Source of the DNA: Acidobacteriota bacterium
Lineage (GTDB): Bacteria > Acidobacteriota > Blastocatellia > Chloracidobacteriales > Chloracidobacteriaceae
Assembly (NCBI GenBank): GCA_016208495.1
Contig: JACQXX010000112.1
Coordinates: 1-64,000, forward strand
Length of the DNA: 64,000 nucleotides
Direction: 5' to 3'
The notes beneath the pieces are model-generated. The model saw only the letters and a list, made by a program, of their open reading frames with translations. It was not told the DNA's origin and made no database searches. Positions 16,399 through 24,309 of the stretch are shown here, piece by piece; positions within the stretch are counted from its first letter, which is position 1; each line of letters starts with the position of its first letter. The position numbers were made by a program, and so were the translations under genes.

Positions 16399-16644
16399 AT
16401 GGCAACCAATCTGGTCGAAATCATTGCGCATAAAATTGCTTCCTTGCCAGTTGAGCAGCAGAAACAGGTTCTTTCGATTGTCAATTCAATGGCGGCTGAA
16501 CTTGGGCAAGAGTCGCCCTTACACACTGGTCATCACAAACTATGTGGCCAGCTTACCTTCTTAAATCAATCTCTGACCAGTGATGATATTGCCGAAGCCC
16601 GGCGTGAAATGTGGGGAAAATTCGATGAGGATCAAGCACAATGA
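16399..16644 (+). CDS. Small VapB/DUF2281-like antitoxin-type protein, no toxin partner seen
   Basis: The 81-residue protein starts at ATG 16399 behind GGTGGAGGAA. Its N-terminus (VEIIAHKIASLPVEQQKQVLSIVNSM) is the amphipathic helix pair typical of DUF2281-type antitoxins ('I..kl..LP...q.evldfv..l'). Its C-terminus (SDDIAEARREMWGKF) looks like the toxin-binding tail of VapB proteins. A PIN-domain toxin normally follows with a short overlap. Here an overlapping ATG exists (16642), but that frame closes after about 33 codons without PIN features. It is therefore an orphan or the survivor of a broken pair. It is the only plus-strand gene among the A2M units. Confidence 0.55.
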   Translation: MATNLVEIIAHKIASLPVEQQKQVLSIVNSMAAELGQESPLHTGHHKLCGQLTFLNQSLTSDDIAEARREMWGKFDEDQAQ

Positions 16645-16701
16645 GTCGCCAACTCGTAGCATTTTTTGGACTGCGGGGACTTGTCACCGCTTTCGTATGT
16701 G

Positions 16702-16745
16702 GCGACTTGTCACCGACGAAACCAAACTCGACAGCGACAAGTCGC
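16702..16745. terminator. Inverted repeat between antitoxin-like gene and A2M-C
   Basis: GCGACTTGTC (16702-16711) pairs perfectly with GACAAGTCGC (16736-16745) across a 24-nt loop, in the 150-bp gap between two convergent genes. There is no adjacent T-run, so it is a weak terminator candidate. A further GGGACTTGTCACC just upstream shows local repetition. Confidence 0.4.
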
Positions 16746-16798
16746 TGAACTACCAAAGCTGCACCAAGTTGCAGCACTCCAAATTTTTTTCCTGAACT

Positions 16799-19700
16799 TT
16801 ATTTCTCGCGGACAACAAACCGTGCTGGCGCGATCAGAACCTGCGCATCTGGATTGTAATAATCATACAAAAGCGAACGTACGGTTTTGGCTTTCATGGC
16901 AAACCGGGGCCGGAAGGTAAATTCAAGCGTATTTTTTTCATTCCGCCAGGGCCACAGGTACAGCACCACCCGATCCGGCTGGATGTCGAACGATTGCCCG
17001 CCGCGAGCCTGCTTTCTCAACGCCTGAGTGAGTGATTCACGGTCAACTTCGACGCCCGGCGGGAGTCCAATTTCCGCCAGCAGCATGCCATTTCCACGGT
17101 CTTTGCGTTCGTAGCCAACCCGGCACGTCACCACCTCGCCCAGGGCGGCTTCGGTTTTGTCAAAAGTCACGTCGAAGTTCAAATCAGGCGATTTCTGGGC
17201 GACTTTTCCTGGTTCAACGGTCCAGGGCACATACAGGCTGGTCATCAGTTGGGCGCTCATCAGTGTAACCGGTTGCTGACAGCGAAGTTCCACCAGATTG
17301 CGGCCCGGTGCAAAGCGCTCTGTCAGGTCAACTGTGATCGGAGACCAGCGGTCTTCCTTTCCGGTCAAGTCAATCGTTTTGAACGACTGACCATTGACCC
17401 AGACGTCAAGTGCTGAAGCGATCTTTCTGGCTTCACGTTCCTGCGCGTTTAGTGCAAACAACAATTCCCACACGGCAACCGAAGCCTGAGTTGAGAGCCA
17501 GACGCCGTGCCGATCTTTGTTCTGAAGCAGATAGAGCAATCCCCGATTGAAACGCGATTGCCATTCTGATGCCTGAACGTTTCCTGTCACCGCGAGAATT
17601 GCCCGTAGCGCCAGGGCCGTGGTTTCAACTTCCCCGGCGCGGCCCCAGCCGTGAAATGGCGTCTCAATCGATTGATTCCAGGAAACTTGCTCTGTACCCG
17701 GTTTGATCAATTTGCCTAATCGCGCTACGGCTTGAGCGGCCAGTTCTGGTTGACCAGCACGACTGGCCGCCAGTGCCGTCACCGCCAGCCAGTATGGGCT
17801 GTCACTCGGTTCAATCTGGCTGGCCAGTCGGTCAAGCGCCTTCTGGAATGTCTCAGACTTTTCTCCGGAACTGGCCAGACTCAGCGCCACATAAGCTGAT
17901 TGTTGAAGGTTATACACCGATTGATCGGGACGAGAATACCGGTTGTCAAAAGCCCAGCTTCCATCAGTTTGTTGCTGACTCAAAACATAGCTTCGGGCCC
18001 GGTCAATCACCGATTCATCCACCGTGGCAAACTCACGCGCATCGGTCAAAAACCGAATGGCATAGGCCGTCAAAGTCAAATCAGGCGAACCATTCCCCCA
18101 ATAGGTAAAACCACCTGTTTCATGCTGATACCCCAGCAACCGGTCAATTCCCTGCTGAGTGTAATCGCGTGCCCGTTGAGCGGTAACAGCTTCTGGTTGT
18201 TCAAGTTGTGCCAGGTATTTCAACACCATCACGTTTGGATACGTTGAGGAAATCGTCTGTTCGGCACAGCCATGCGGACGCTGCAAAATGCCTTCAATGC
18301 CTTCAAACACGTGGCCGAGCAAATTCGGATAGAGTTTCAGCGTGCTGTGAAGTGTCCCAGACAGAACTGTCGTCGGGACGAGAGTTTCAAACTTCGCACC
18401 TTCTGAGAAGAGTTGCCCATCAGTCTGGACCTGTTCCTCACCATCTGGTTGAACAGTGACTGGTTTTTCAACTGCGTCGCTGGATTCAGTTCCGGTAGCA
18501 GTTACCTGCTGGGTTGCCGTTGGCGATGGTTTTACGACGTCGAAAGAAAACGTCCGGCGGGCCTCGTTCTCACCAGCCACCTCAAGGGTTTTTGAAGCGG
18601 CATCACGGGTTACAAACCAGTCTTCCGGTTTGAGGTTGAGCGTGACGTTCTGCTTTTTCTTCAAGTAGTTGCGAACAATAACCGGGAGCGTGATTTGATC
18701 GCCGACGGTGAGGGTTCGGGGCGGATCGAGTTCAGCAAAAAACGGCTGGAACGTCTGGATTTCTTTTTCAACCACCCCAAGCTGACCATCAAGCGTCGAA
18801 GCCAGCACCGAAACTTTCCACGTCGTCAGACTGTCCGCCAGTTTGAAATTGAGCCGGGCGTGGCCATTTTGGTCGGTTTCAACCTGCGGCTGCCAGAGCA
18901 GGGTTTCCGGAAAATATCGCCGCACTCTGGGAGTAAAGAGCGGTACGGGAACTCTGGAGGCAACCTGTTGCTCTGCCCGTGTCCTGACTCGCGCCTCTGA
19001 GTTGGTGGTTTGTACCAACACCTCACCTGACGAAACAATGATGACTTCTGAGGAACCACCAACTATCAGCGTGACATTGGCGACGGTCATTCGGTTGCCA
19101 CGCAGCAAAACATTTTCATATCGAACGTGTTGAAAACCGCCGGCATTCGCATTGACCTCGTACCATCCGGGCGGCAGTTGCACCAGAAAATACTGGCCAT
19201 TCTCATTTGTTTTTGTGGAGAAGATCTGGCCGGTACCCTTGGCAATTGCTTCAATTTTTGCACCAGCAATAACGGCACCGGTCTCATCCATCACGGTTCC
19301 CATCAGGGTCCCGGTTGCACCGGTATCACTCTCTAAGAGCGCTTTTTCATCAGGAGATTGACCTGTCTGACTGGTCGCCGTTCGGGTTGCCAGCATTCCC
19401 AGGACGAAATCATCCGCATCCCCCTGGACCTGATTTGGCCCACGGCTGCAGATTGAAACCGTGCCATAGCGATACACAACCTGCATCTGAGGCGTCTCAG
19501 AGTTATCCTCATTGGTTGGTTTGAGTTCCAGGTGTCGGAAATTGAGATAGAGCGGGCTTTCCCACAGGTCACGCAACTCGTCAAAGACGATCCCAGCCGC
19601 TGCCAGTTTCTCTCGAAAAGCCTTGTCTTTGTCATGAGCCAGAATAATTTCCGGCAATACATCCCCCACGGCCTGCTCAAGCGTTGCCCAGGTGTCTACA

Positions 19701-22699
19701 AAATAATTGCACCTGGAAGTCCAGACTCGAAAATCATCGCCGCCATACGGCTGTTGTGGATCAACTTCGATGCCATCCTCGCCACGGCTACGCACTGCAA
19801 TGACATAGTTTTCCCGTTCAATTGAAAAAGTAAAGCGATAGGGCCTTCCCCACGGGTCGCGTAGCTCATCAAGTGCCAGATTTTGGCGGGCAAGTTCCGC
19901 TTTCAAGGTTTCATAGTCCTGGATGTAGCCTCCGGTGCGGGCATGGTACTGCTCCACAGCCCGGTCAATCCGTTTGCCGGTGGCCTGGAAAAAAGGCCAG
20001 TCAAATTCGATAGCGGCGAAATCATCCGGCGTACCGGGACGTTTATCCGGCCCATTCGTTACCAGTGACCCATTATTTTCTTCACGAAATGTTCTGACTG
20101 AGACGCGGTATGAAACACCCCAGGGATCTTTCAACTCGTCCAGTCCCACCCGGTGCGCTTCTAAAAAAGAAGCCAGTTCAGCCGCGTTTTGAGGTGGGGT
20201 TTCAGCCGATTCAAGGGCCTGTTGTATCTGAGTTCGAAATCCTTCCAGTGATTTGGAAACCGACTCACGAAAGAGTTCTCGCAATCTCCAAACCTCCAGA
20301 ACCGAACCGCCAAAGTGTCGAAAATCAGAAAGTGGGCTATACGGCTCATTTCCAAGGATTTCTGCCAGCACATCATACCCGGCTGGAAACGGCTCGGAAG
20401 AGTCAAGCTGGGCTAACGAACGAAAATCAATTTTTCCATCAACCAGTGTTTCGCCCAGCCAGCGATTGATGCTTTCTGAGAAGCCAAATTCAAGATTCGG
20501 ATTGAATTCACTCTGAAGACGAGCCTGAACCGCCCGATCCACCATCGCAACACCAAGCACGCTCTCAACCGGAGTATTCCCCGCAGTGCGAACGTCAACC
20601 TGGAGCGTGCCATTGGCTCCAGGAGCATAGATTTTCCGATCAGAGTTGGCCTTCACGTTGAGCCGCTGACTCTGTGGGTAAATAACAACCCAATGAGAAT
20701 CAATCAAATCCCCGGATTCCGTTGGTTTTGTACCGGTGGCGACCAGTTGTAAGACGCCTTTGAACTCTGAGCGATACGGAAACCGAATCAGTTTCGGTGA
20801 ATTTCCGGCCTGAATCGTCTGGCTGGCCAGCACTCGACCGGCTGAAACCACTGAAACCAGCACCTGACCGTTCTGGTTGTGAGCAAACAGCGTGGCCGTG
20901 ATGTCTTCGCCCGGATGATAGAGCGTTTGTTTCCCTTGAAGCATCAGGGCTGGCTCATCTTTTAATTCAACGCGGTGTGTGGTTTGGGTCGTGTGCCCGG
21001 CCTGGTCACAAATGGTCAAATCAAAAACCAGCTCATCACCAACCATTTCTTTTGCCGGAATCTCAATTTTAAGCAGTCCCAACTGGTTGGTACGCAATGT
21101 TTTGGCTCGACGAGGTTTCCGGGTTTGGCCTTCGGCGGTGGAAGCTGGCTGAGTTCGCGGCACGACTTCAACCGTCGTCGGAACAGCTTTTCCTTCAGCC
21201 AGTTCGGTCAGCACATAAAACGCGTAAGGCATTCCAACCACTGCCGGATGATGCCAGTTAAATACCTTGACCTGAAGCGATGATTGACTGACCCGAATCG
21301 TAAACCGCCCCTGCTCCGTTCTACCAGTTGAAGCATCGGTGAAATAAGCGCGATAGGTCGCATCCCTGATTGATTCACGGTCAGATTGGAGTTCCTCGTG
21401 AACCTGAGTCAGGTCAATCACCGTCTGAAACCGACCCTGGCTATTGGTAAGACCAGTCACGGGCTCGCCTTCGGTCACATCCCATTTTTGATGTTCATAA
21501 TTCCAGCTTCGCTCGACTTCACGAACCACCCGCACCTGGCCCTGTTTGACAGGCTGTCCGAAAAGGTAGGTCGCCTGCACGGTCACGGTGGCTGACTCAC
21601 CGGGAAGATAAAACGGCTGGTTGGTTTCGACGGCAACCACAAACGTCGGGAGTTCATAGCGACTGATTTTGATGGGCGTGCTGGTCATTCCACTCAATGA
21701 GCTGTCATCTGGAAATCTGGCAATGACGGAATATTCACCTGAGCGCTGATTCTCTGGAATTTCCCAATCTACCGTTGCCACACCAAACCGCGACGTGGTG
21801 GCTTCTTTCTCAAACACTGTTTCATAGGTTGGATCTTCGACTTGAAACTGAACGACCGCCGCCGCCGCGGCTTGTTTTGCGGCATTAAAAACAAGTGCCC
21901 GGAGATGCACGGTTTGTTTGGGCTGGTACAGCGGTTTATCGGTATGGAGAAAAAGTGTTGCCTCCCGATTGGGTTCCAGGTTTTGTTCAGTTGTTTGGGT
22001 CCAGCCGTTTTTTGACCCGGTCACTATGATTTTCACATCATCGGTTTTACCAATCGTTGGCAAATCAAATCTCAAAATGCCGGTTCCTTCAGCTCCGGTT
22101 TCGGCCTGGGCCGATTTGACCACTTCCCCGGTTTTGTTTTTGACTGTCAATCGGGCATCCAGCGCCACCCAGGGCACAATCCGACCAGTTACCGGATGCA
22201 CGGCTTCAACCAGTGCCAGATACCGTCCACCCACCGGTGCAAATTCAGGGACTCTCACCTGGAGCGAAAAAGAATCCGGCATGAGTTCCGACACCGACAC
22301 AATGCCGTGAGCCGGAGTTACCGTTTTTGCCGCTGGGGTCACTCGATACCGCACCCGGTCAAGCAAGAACTGAATTGAGTTTGGTGCACCAGGGGTGAAC
22401 CAGGAATGGTCAAACTTCAAGCGCAACAGCGACTTTCCAGGTTTCAAAACAGCTTGAACTTTTGTTTGATCTCGGATCGTGTCATCTGGAGTCAGCACCT
22501 CGGCTTCAACCACGGCCTCGACTGATTGTCCGGTTGGGTTCGTCACACTGAAGGTGAGTTCAACCTGTTGATTGTTCGGTGTTAATCGGATGGCGGACTC
22601 ATCCACCTGGACGGTACCAGTCGCAGAGACTCCACTCACGGCAAAAGCCAGAAAACCACACAGCAGGCCAGACAGGACAAACCAGATCGCGTAACGCAT
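16799..22699 (-). CDS. Secreted alpha-2-macroglobulin family protein C with GCAEQ thioester
   Basis: The 1966-residue protein has the cleanest architecture of the three: signal peptide ending near SGVSA (about 24), macroglobulin domains with TDKPLYQPKQ (about 256), pseudopilin-like modules (DPWGVSY about 855 followed by TNGPDKRPGTPDDF, DPWGRPY about 946, degenerate DLWESPL about 1042), a carboxypeptidase-regulatory-like sandwich (about 1126-1210), A2M domain (LLWQPQVETDQNG), thioester domain with GCAEQ at about 1476-1480, and the final region ending IAPARFVVREK. A2M proteins of this kind trap attacking proteases by cleavage-triggered thioester chemistry. The modules between the MG and A2M domains are extra and their role is unknown. 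The upstream neighbour on the same strand is the Rpn-like gene at 23058. Confidence 0.9.
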   Translation of the reverse strand: MRYAIWFVLSGLLCGFLAFAVSGVSATGTVQVDESAIRLTPNNQQVELTFSVTNPTGQSVEAVVEAEVLTPDDTIRDQTKVQAVLKPGKSLLRLKFDHSWFTPGAPNSIQFLLDRVRYRVTPAAKTVTPAHGIVSVSELMPDSFSLQVRVPEFAPVGGRYLALVEAVHPVTGRIVPWVALDARLTVKNKTGEVVKSAQAETGAEGTGILRFDLPTIGKTDDVKIIVTGSKNGWTQTTEQNLEPNREATLFLHTDKPLYQPKQTVHLRALVFNAAKQAAAAAVVQFQVEDPTYETVFEKEATTSRFGVATVDWEIPENQRSGEYSVIARFPDDSSLSGMTSTPIKISRYELPTFVVAVETNQPFYLPGESATVTVQATYLFGQPVKQGQVRVVREVERSWNYEHQKWDVTEGEPVTGLTNSQGRFQTVIDLTQVHEELQSDRESIRDATYRAYFTDASTGRTEQGRFTIRVSQSSLQVKVFNWHHPAVVGMPYAFYVLTELAEGKAVPTTVEVVPRTQPASTAEGQTRKPRRAKTLRTNQLGLLKIEIPAKEMVGDELVFDLTICDQAGHTTQTTHRVELKDEPALMLQGKQTLYHPGEDITATLFAHNQNGQVLVSVVSAGRVLASQTIQAGNSPKLIRFPYRSEFKGVLQLVATGTKPTESGDLIDSHWVVIYPQSQRLNVKANSDRKIYAPGANGTLQVDVRTAGNTPVESVLGVAMVDRAVQARLQSEFNPNLEFGFSESINRWLGETLVDGKIDFRSLAQLDSSEPFPAGYDVLAEILGNEPYSPLSDFRHFGGSVLEVWRLRELFRESVSKSLEGFRTQIQQALESAETPPQNAAELASFLEAHRVGLDELKDPWGVSYRVSVRTFREENNGSLVTNGPDKRPGTPDDFAAIEFDWPFFQATGKRIDRAVEQYHARTGGYIQDYETLKAELARQNLALDELRDPWGRPYRFTFSIERENYVIAVRSRGEDGIEVDPQQPYGGDDFRVWTSRCNYFVDTWATLEQAVGDVLPEIILAHDKDKAFREKLAAAGIVFDELRDLWESPLYLNFRHLELKPTNEDNSETPQMQVVYRYGTVSICSRGPNQVQGDADDFVLGMLATRTATSQTGQSPDEKALLESDTGATGTLMGTVMDETGAVIAGAKIEAIAKGTGQIFSTKTNENGQYFLVQLPPGWYEVNANAGGFQHVRYENVLLRGNRMTVANVTLIVGGSSEVIIVSSGEVLVQTTNSEARVRTRAEQQVASRVPVPLFTPRVRRYFPETLLWQPQVETDQNGHARLNFKLADSLTTWKVSVLASTLDGQLGVVEKEIQTFQPFFAELDPPRTLTVGDQITLPVIVRNYLKKKQNVTLNLKPEDWFVTRDAASKTLEVAGENEARRTFSFDVVKPSPTATQQVTATGTESSDAVEKPVTVQPDGEEQVQTDGQLFSEGAKFETLVPTTVLSGTLHSTLKLYPNLLGHVFEGIEGILQRPHGCAEQTISSTYPNVMVLKYLAQLEQPEAVTAQRARDYTQQGIDRLLGYQHETGGFTYWGNGSPDLTLTAYAIRFLTDAREFATVDESVIDRARSYVLSQQQTDGSWAFDNRYSRPDQSVYNLQQSAYVALSLASSGEKSETFQKALDRLASQIEPSDSPYWLAVTALAASRAGQPELAAQAVARLGKLIKPGTEQVSWNQSIETPFHGWGRAGEVETTALALRAILAVTGNVQASEWQSRFNRGLLYLLQNKDRHGVWLSTQASVAVWELLFALNAQEREARKIASALDVWVNGQSFKTIDLTGKEDRWSPITVDLTERFAPGRNLVELRCQQPVTLMSAQLMTSLYVPWTVEPGKVAQKSPDLNFDVTFDKTEAALGEVVTCRVGYERKDRGNGMLLAEIGLPPGVEVDRESLTQALRKQARGGQSFDIQPDRVVLYLWPWRNEKNTLEFTFRPRFAMKAKTVRSLLYDYYNPDAQVLIAPARFVVREK

Positions 22700-23057
22700 A
22701 GGGCTTGCGCTCTTTTCTTTGAGGATTTTGGACTGAAACAGTCATCAATCGGCGCTGAGGAAACGCCTGATACAGAGTAGATGACAGTCTGGCGAGTGGG
22801 ATTTCAGCTTTCTGGAGATTTTTCCAATTTTACCATTCAGATTAACATTTCCTGGGAGCGGCGCTCCCAGGATGGTTGAAAATCTGGTTTGTCATACCAT
22901 TTTGGGCTGAGGGTATCGGGCTAAGGGAAATACAATTTTTTCAATAGTTTAGCCTCGCCATAATACGAGGGCTTCATTCCAAAATGGTATCATTCTCGTT
23001 CTTTCTGTTCCGTGTATTGTTTTCTTTTGATTTCCCCAAACCCTATCTCCCAATTCA
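22700..23057. other. Intergenic region with palindrome and repeat copy E6
   Basis: No gene is seen in this 358-bp leader of A2M-C. It holds a perfect GC-rich palindrome at 22851-22871 (CCTGGGAGCG-G-CGCTCCCAGG arms) and repeat copy E6 at 22894-22990. It occupies the position of the 328-bp leaders of units 1 and 2 but is not obviously alignable with them beyond the first ~90 bases (AGGAAACGCCTGA is shared). Confidence 0.6.
22894..22990 (-). repeat. Interspersed repeat copy E6 (GGGCTGAGGG-type core)
   Basis: This is the copy with the best ends: ATACCATTTTGG at 22894-22905 against CCAAAATGGTAT at 22979-22990, a perfect 12-bp inverted repeat. The right half (AATACGAGGGCTTCATTCC) matches E7 and E8. 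The internal short repeat is GGGCT-A/G-AGGG instead of GTAGTCA. Confidence 0.75.
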
Positions 23058-23351
23058 TCACTGGCGCTGTTTTTCCAGAATCTCAGTGAATTCCTCAAGG
23101 GTTGCCGCGAGGATGGCTTGTTTGTGCAGAAAGGTCAAAAGTTCTTCATTCTCAATGGTCTGAATCGCTTTTGTCATCTCCGAGCCCACCACTCCAAACC
23201 TGGTTTCAAGGGTGAACAAAAGGGTTTCAATTTTTGACAGGATTCGTCCTCGGGCTTCGCCTTCAGCTTTGCCTTCAGCTTTGCCTTCAGCTTTGCCTCG
23301 GGCCTCGCCTCGGGCTTCGGCCATGCGTTCAATGGCAGTGACATATGGCAT
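23058..23351 (-). CDS. Predicted intragenic RpnS-like antitoxin 3
   Basis: ATG at 23349-23351 (HHH|MPYVTAIERM) is in frame within the Rpn-like gene and is preceded by GAGGAG at 23361-23366 with a 9-nt spacer. The product would be 97 residues with the GKAE repeats and the C-terminal helices. The position just ahead of the repeats is the same as in the other two Rpn genes. Purine-rich codons for Glu can mimic an SD, so this is the weakest of the three. Confidence 0.4.
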   Translation of the reverse strand: MPYVTAIERMAEARGEARGKAEGKAEGKAEGEARGRILSKIETLLFTLETRFGVVGSEMTKAIQTIENEELLTFLHKQAILAATLEEFTEILEKQRQ

Positions 23352-24065
23352 ATGGTGGTGCTCCTCATATTCTTCCAGATCGTGCTGGAATTTGGTTTCC
23401 ACTTCTGGTGGTAACTGCATAAACCAGTCTATCAGCCGAAACAGCTTGCGTACATCCTCGCGTTCGTACCCTCGTTCATAGAGCGAACGCACAATCCGAA
23501 ACTTCCATTCGCGCCGGGATTCGGGTTCACCTTTGGTTTCCATCGTCTTCAAATGCGCCAACACCAGCGGCGCAAACCGGTTCTGACTGTGCTCCAATCC
23601 CTCCTGATGTAAGCGATTGAGCTTGACCGTTGGAAACCGGACTTTGAGTTCGTATCCCCAGAAAGACCACCCAAACTGGTTTGGATTCCAGTCCGGATTG
23701 GCGTCTCCCAACACCACCAGACTCACCACGTGTTTCCCAAACTCGTCATACAATCGGGCGTCAAATCGAAAGATCCGTTCTGGAAAGTGGGCTTCCCACT
23801 GGCTTTGCACTTCGATATGGACCAACACCCAGCGGGTGTGGCCATCCAGAGTTCGGACTTCCTTGAGTTTATCCGCAATCTGGCGCGGCATCTGCGCTGT
23901 GGCCGTGACCTTTTGGAGCTCTTTATCGCGTGAGATCGGCTCGACACTCCAATCAATCCCATCGTGAGCCATTGGGAAGAGCAATTCCAGAAAATCTTTG
24001 AAGTATTCATCCAATGCCTCTTTCCAGGGGCTGTCATAATCGTCTCGCAGGGGTTCGTTTTCCAA
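23058..24065 (-). CDS. Rpn-like PD-(D/E)xK nuclease family protein, third copy (divergent)
   Basis: This 335-residue protein belongs to the same nuclease superfamily as the two Rpn proteins but to another branch. It has DYDSPWKEALDEYFKDFLELLFP, the acidic motif SRDKELQ, and the E-x-Q strand VLVHIEVQS, then a helical region, four-residue repeats (GKAE x3 with GEAR variants, about 265-285) and a short helical tail. I chose TTG at 24063-24065 because AGGAGG (24074-24079) precedes it with 8-nt spacing; the longer frame to 24113 has no such site and overlaps the kinase relic. Like copies 1 and 2 it lies just upstream of an A2M gene. A possible internal start is at 23351. Confidence 0.75.
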   Translation of the reverse strand: MENEPLRDDYDSPWKEALDEYFKDFLELLFPMAHDGIDWSVEPISRDKELQKVTATAQMPRQIADKLKEVRTLDGHTRWVLVHIEVQSQWEAHFPERIFRFDARLYDEFGKHVVSLVVLGDANPDWNPNQFGWSFWGYELKVRFPTVKLNRLHQEGLEHSQNRFAPLVLAHLKTMETKGEPESRREWKFRIVRSLYERGYEREDVRKLFRLIDWFMQLPPEVETKFQHDLEEYEEHHHMPYVTAIERMAEARGEARGKAEGKAEGKAEGEARGRILSKIETLLFTLETRFGVVGSEMTKAIQTIENEELLTFLHKQAILAATLEEFTEILEKQRQ

Positions 24066-24119
24066 GGTTGTATCCTCCTGAAAATTTCGAAAAGCGGTGT
24101 CAAGCCGCCGCACTTCAAA

Positions 24120-24235
24120 AGTTCGCCGCTTTCGGTCAATCTCAAATTGGCCGGTTTTATATCGCGATGGATAATCGGTGATGGCTGATTGTGCAAAGGA
24201 TCAAGGACTTCAAGCAATTTATCTGCACGAGTCGG
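24120..24235 (-). pseudogene. Ser/Thr kinase relic (catalytic loop fragment)
   Basis: A minus-strand frame encodes RADKLLEVLDPLHNQP and then [18 protein letters not shown], which aligns with [34 protein letters not shown] of the intact kinase at 14156-16198. No glycine loop, DFG or later kinase parts are present on either side, so it is a fragment of about 37 codons. It sits directly upstream of the third Rpn-like gene, where the intact kinase sits in unit 2. Confidence 0.75.
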
Positions 24236-24309
24236 GCACAAGAAAAACCTCTCGTCTAAAGACGATACGCTGAACATTTTTCTGCAAACTGAGACTTGAA
24301 TTCTGAACT

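Noticed and set aside
24066-24113. Longer GTG start of the third Rpn-like gene
   Set aside because: It has no SD and the extra residues overlap the kinase relic. TTG 24065 has AGGAGG at 8 nt.
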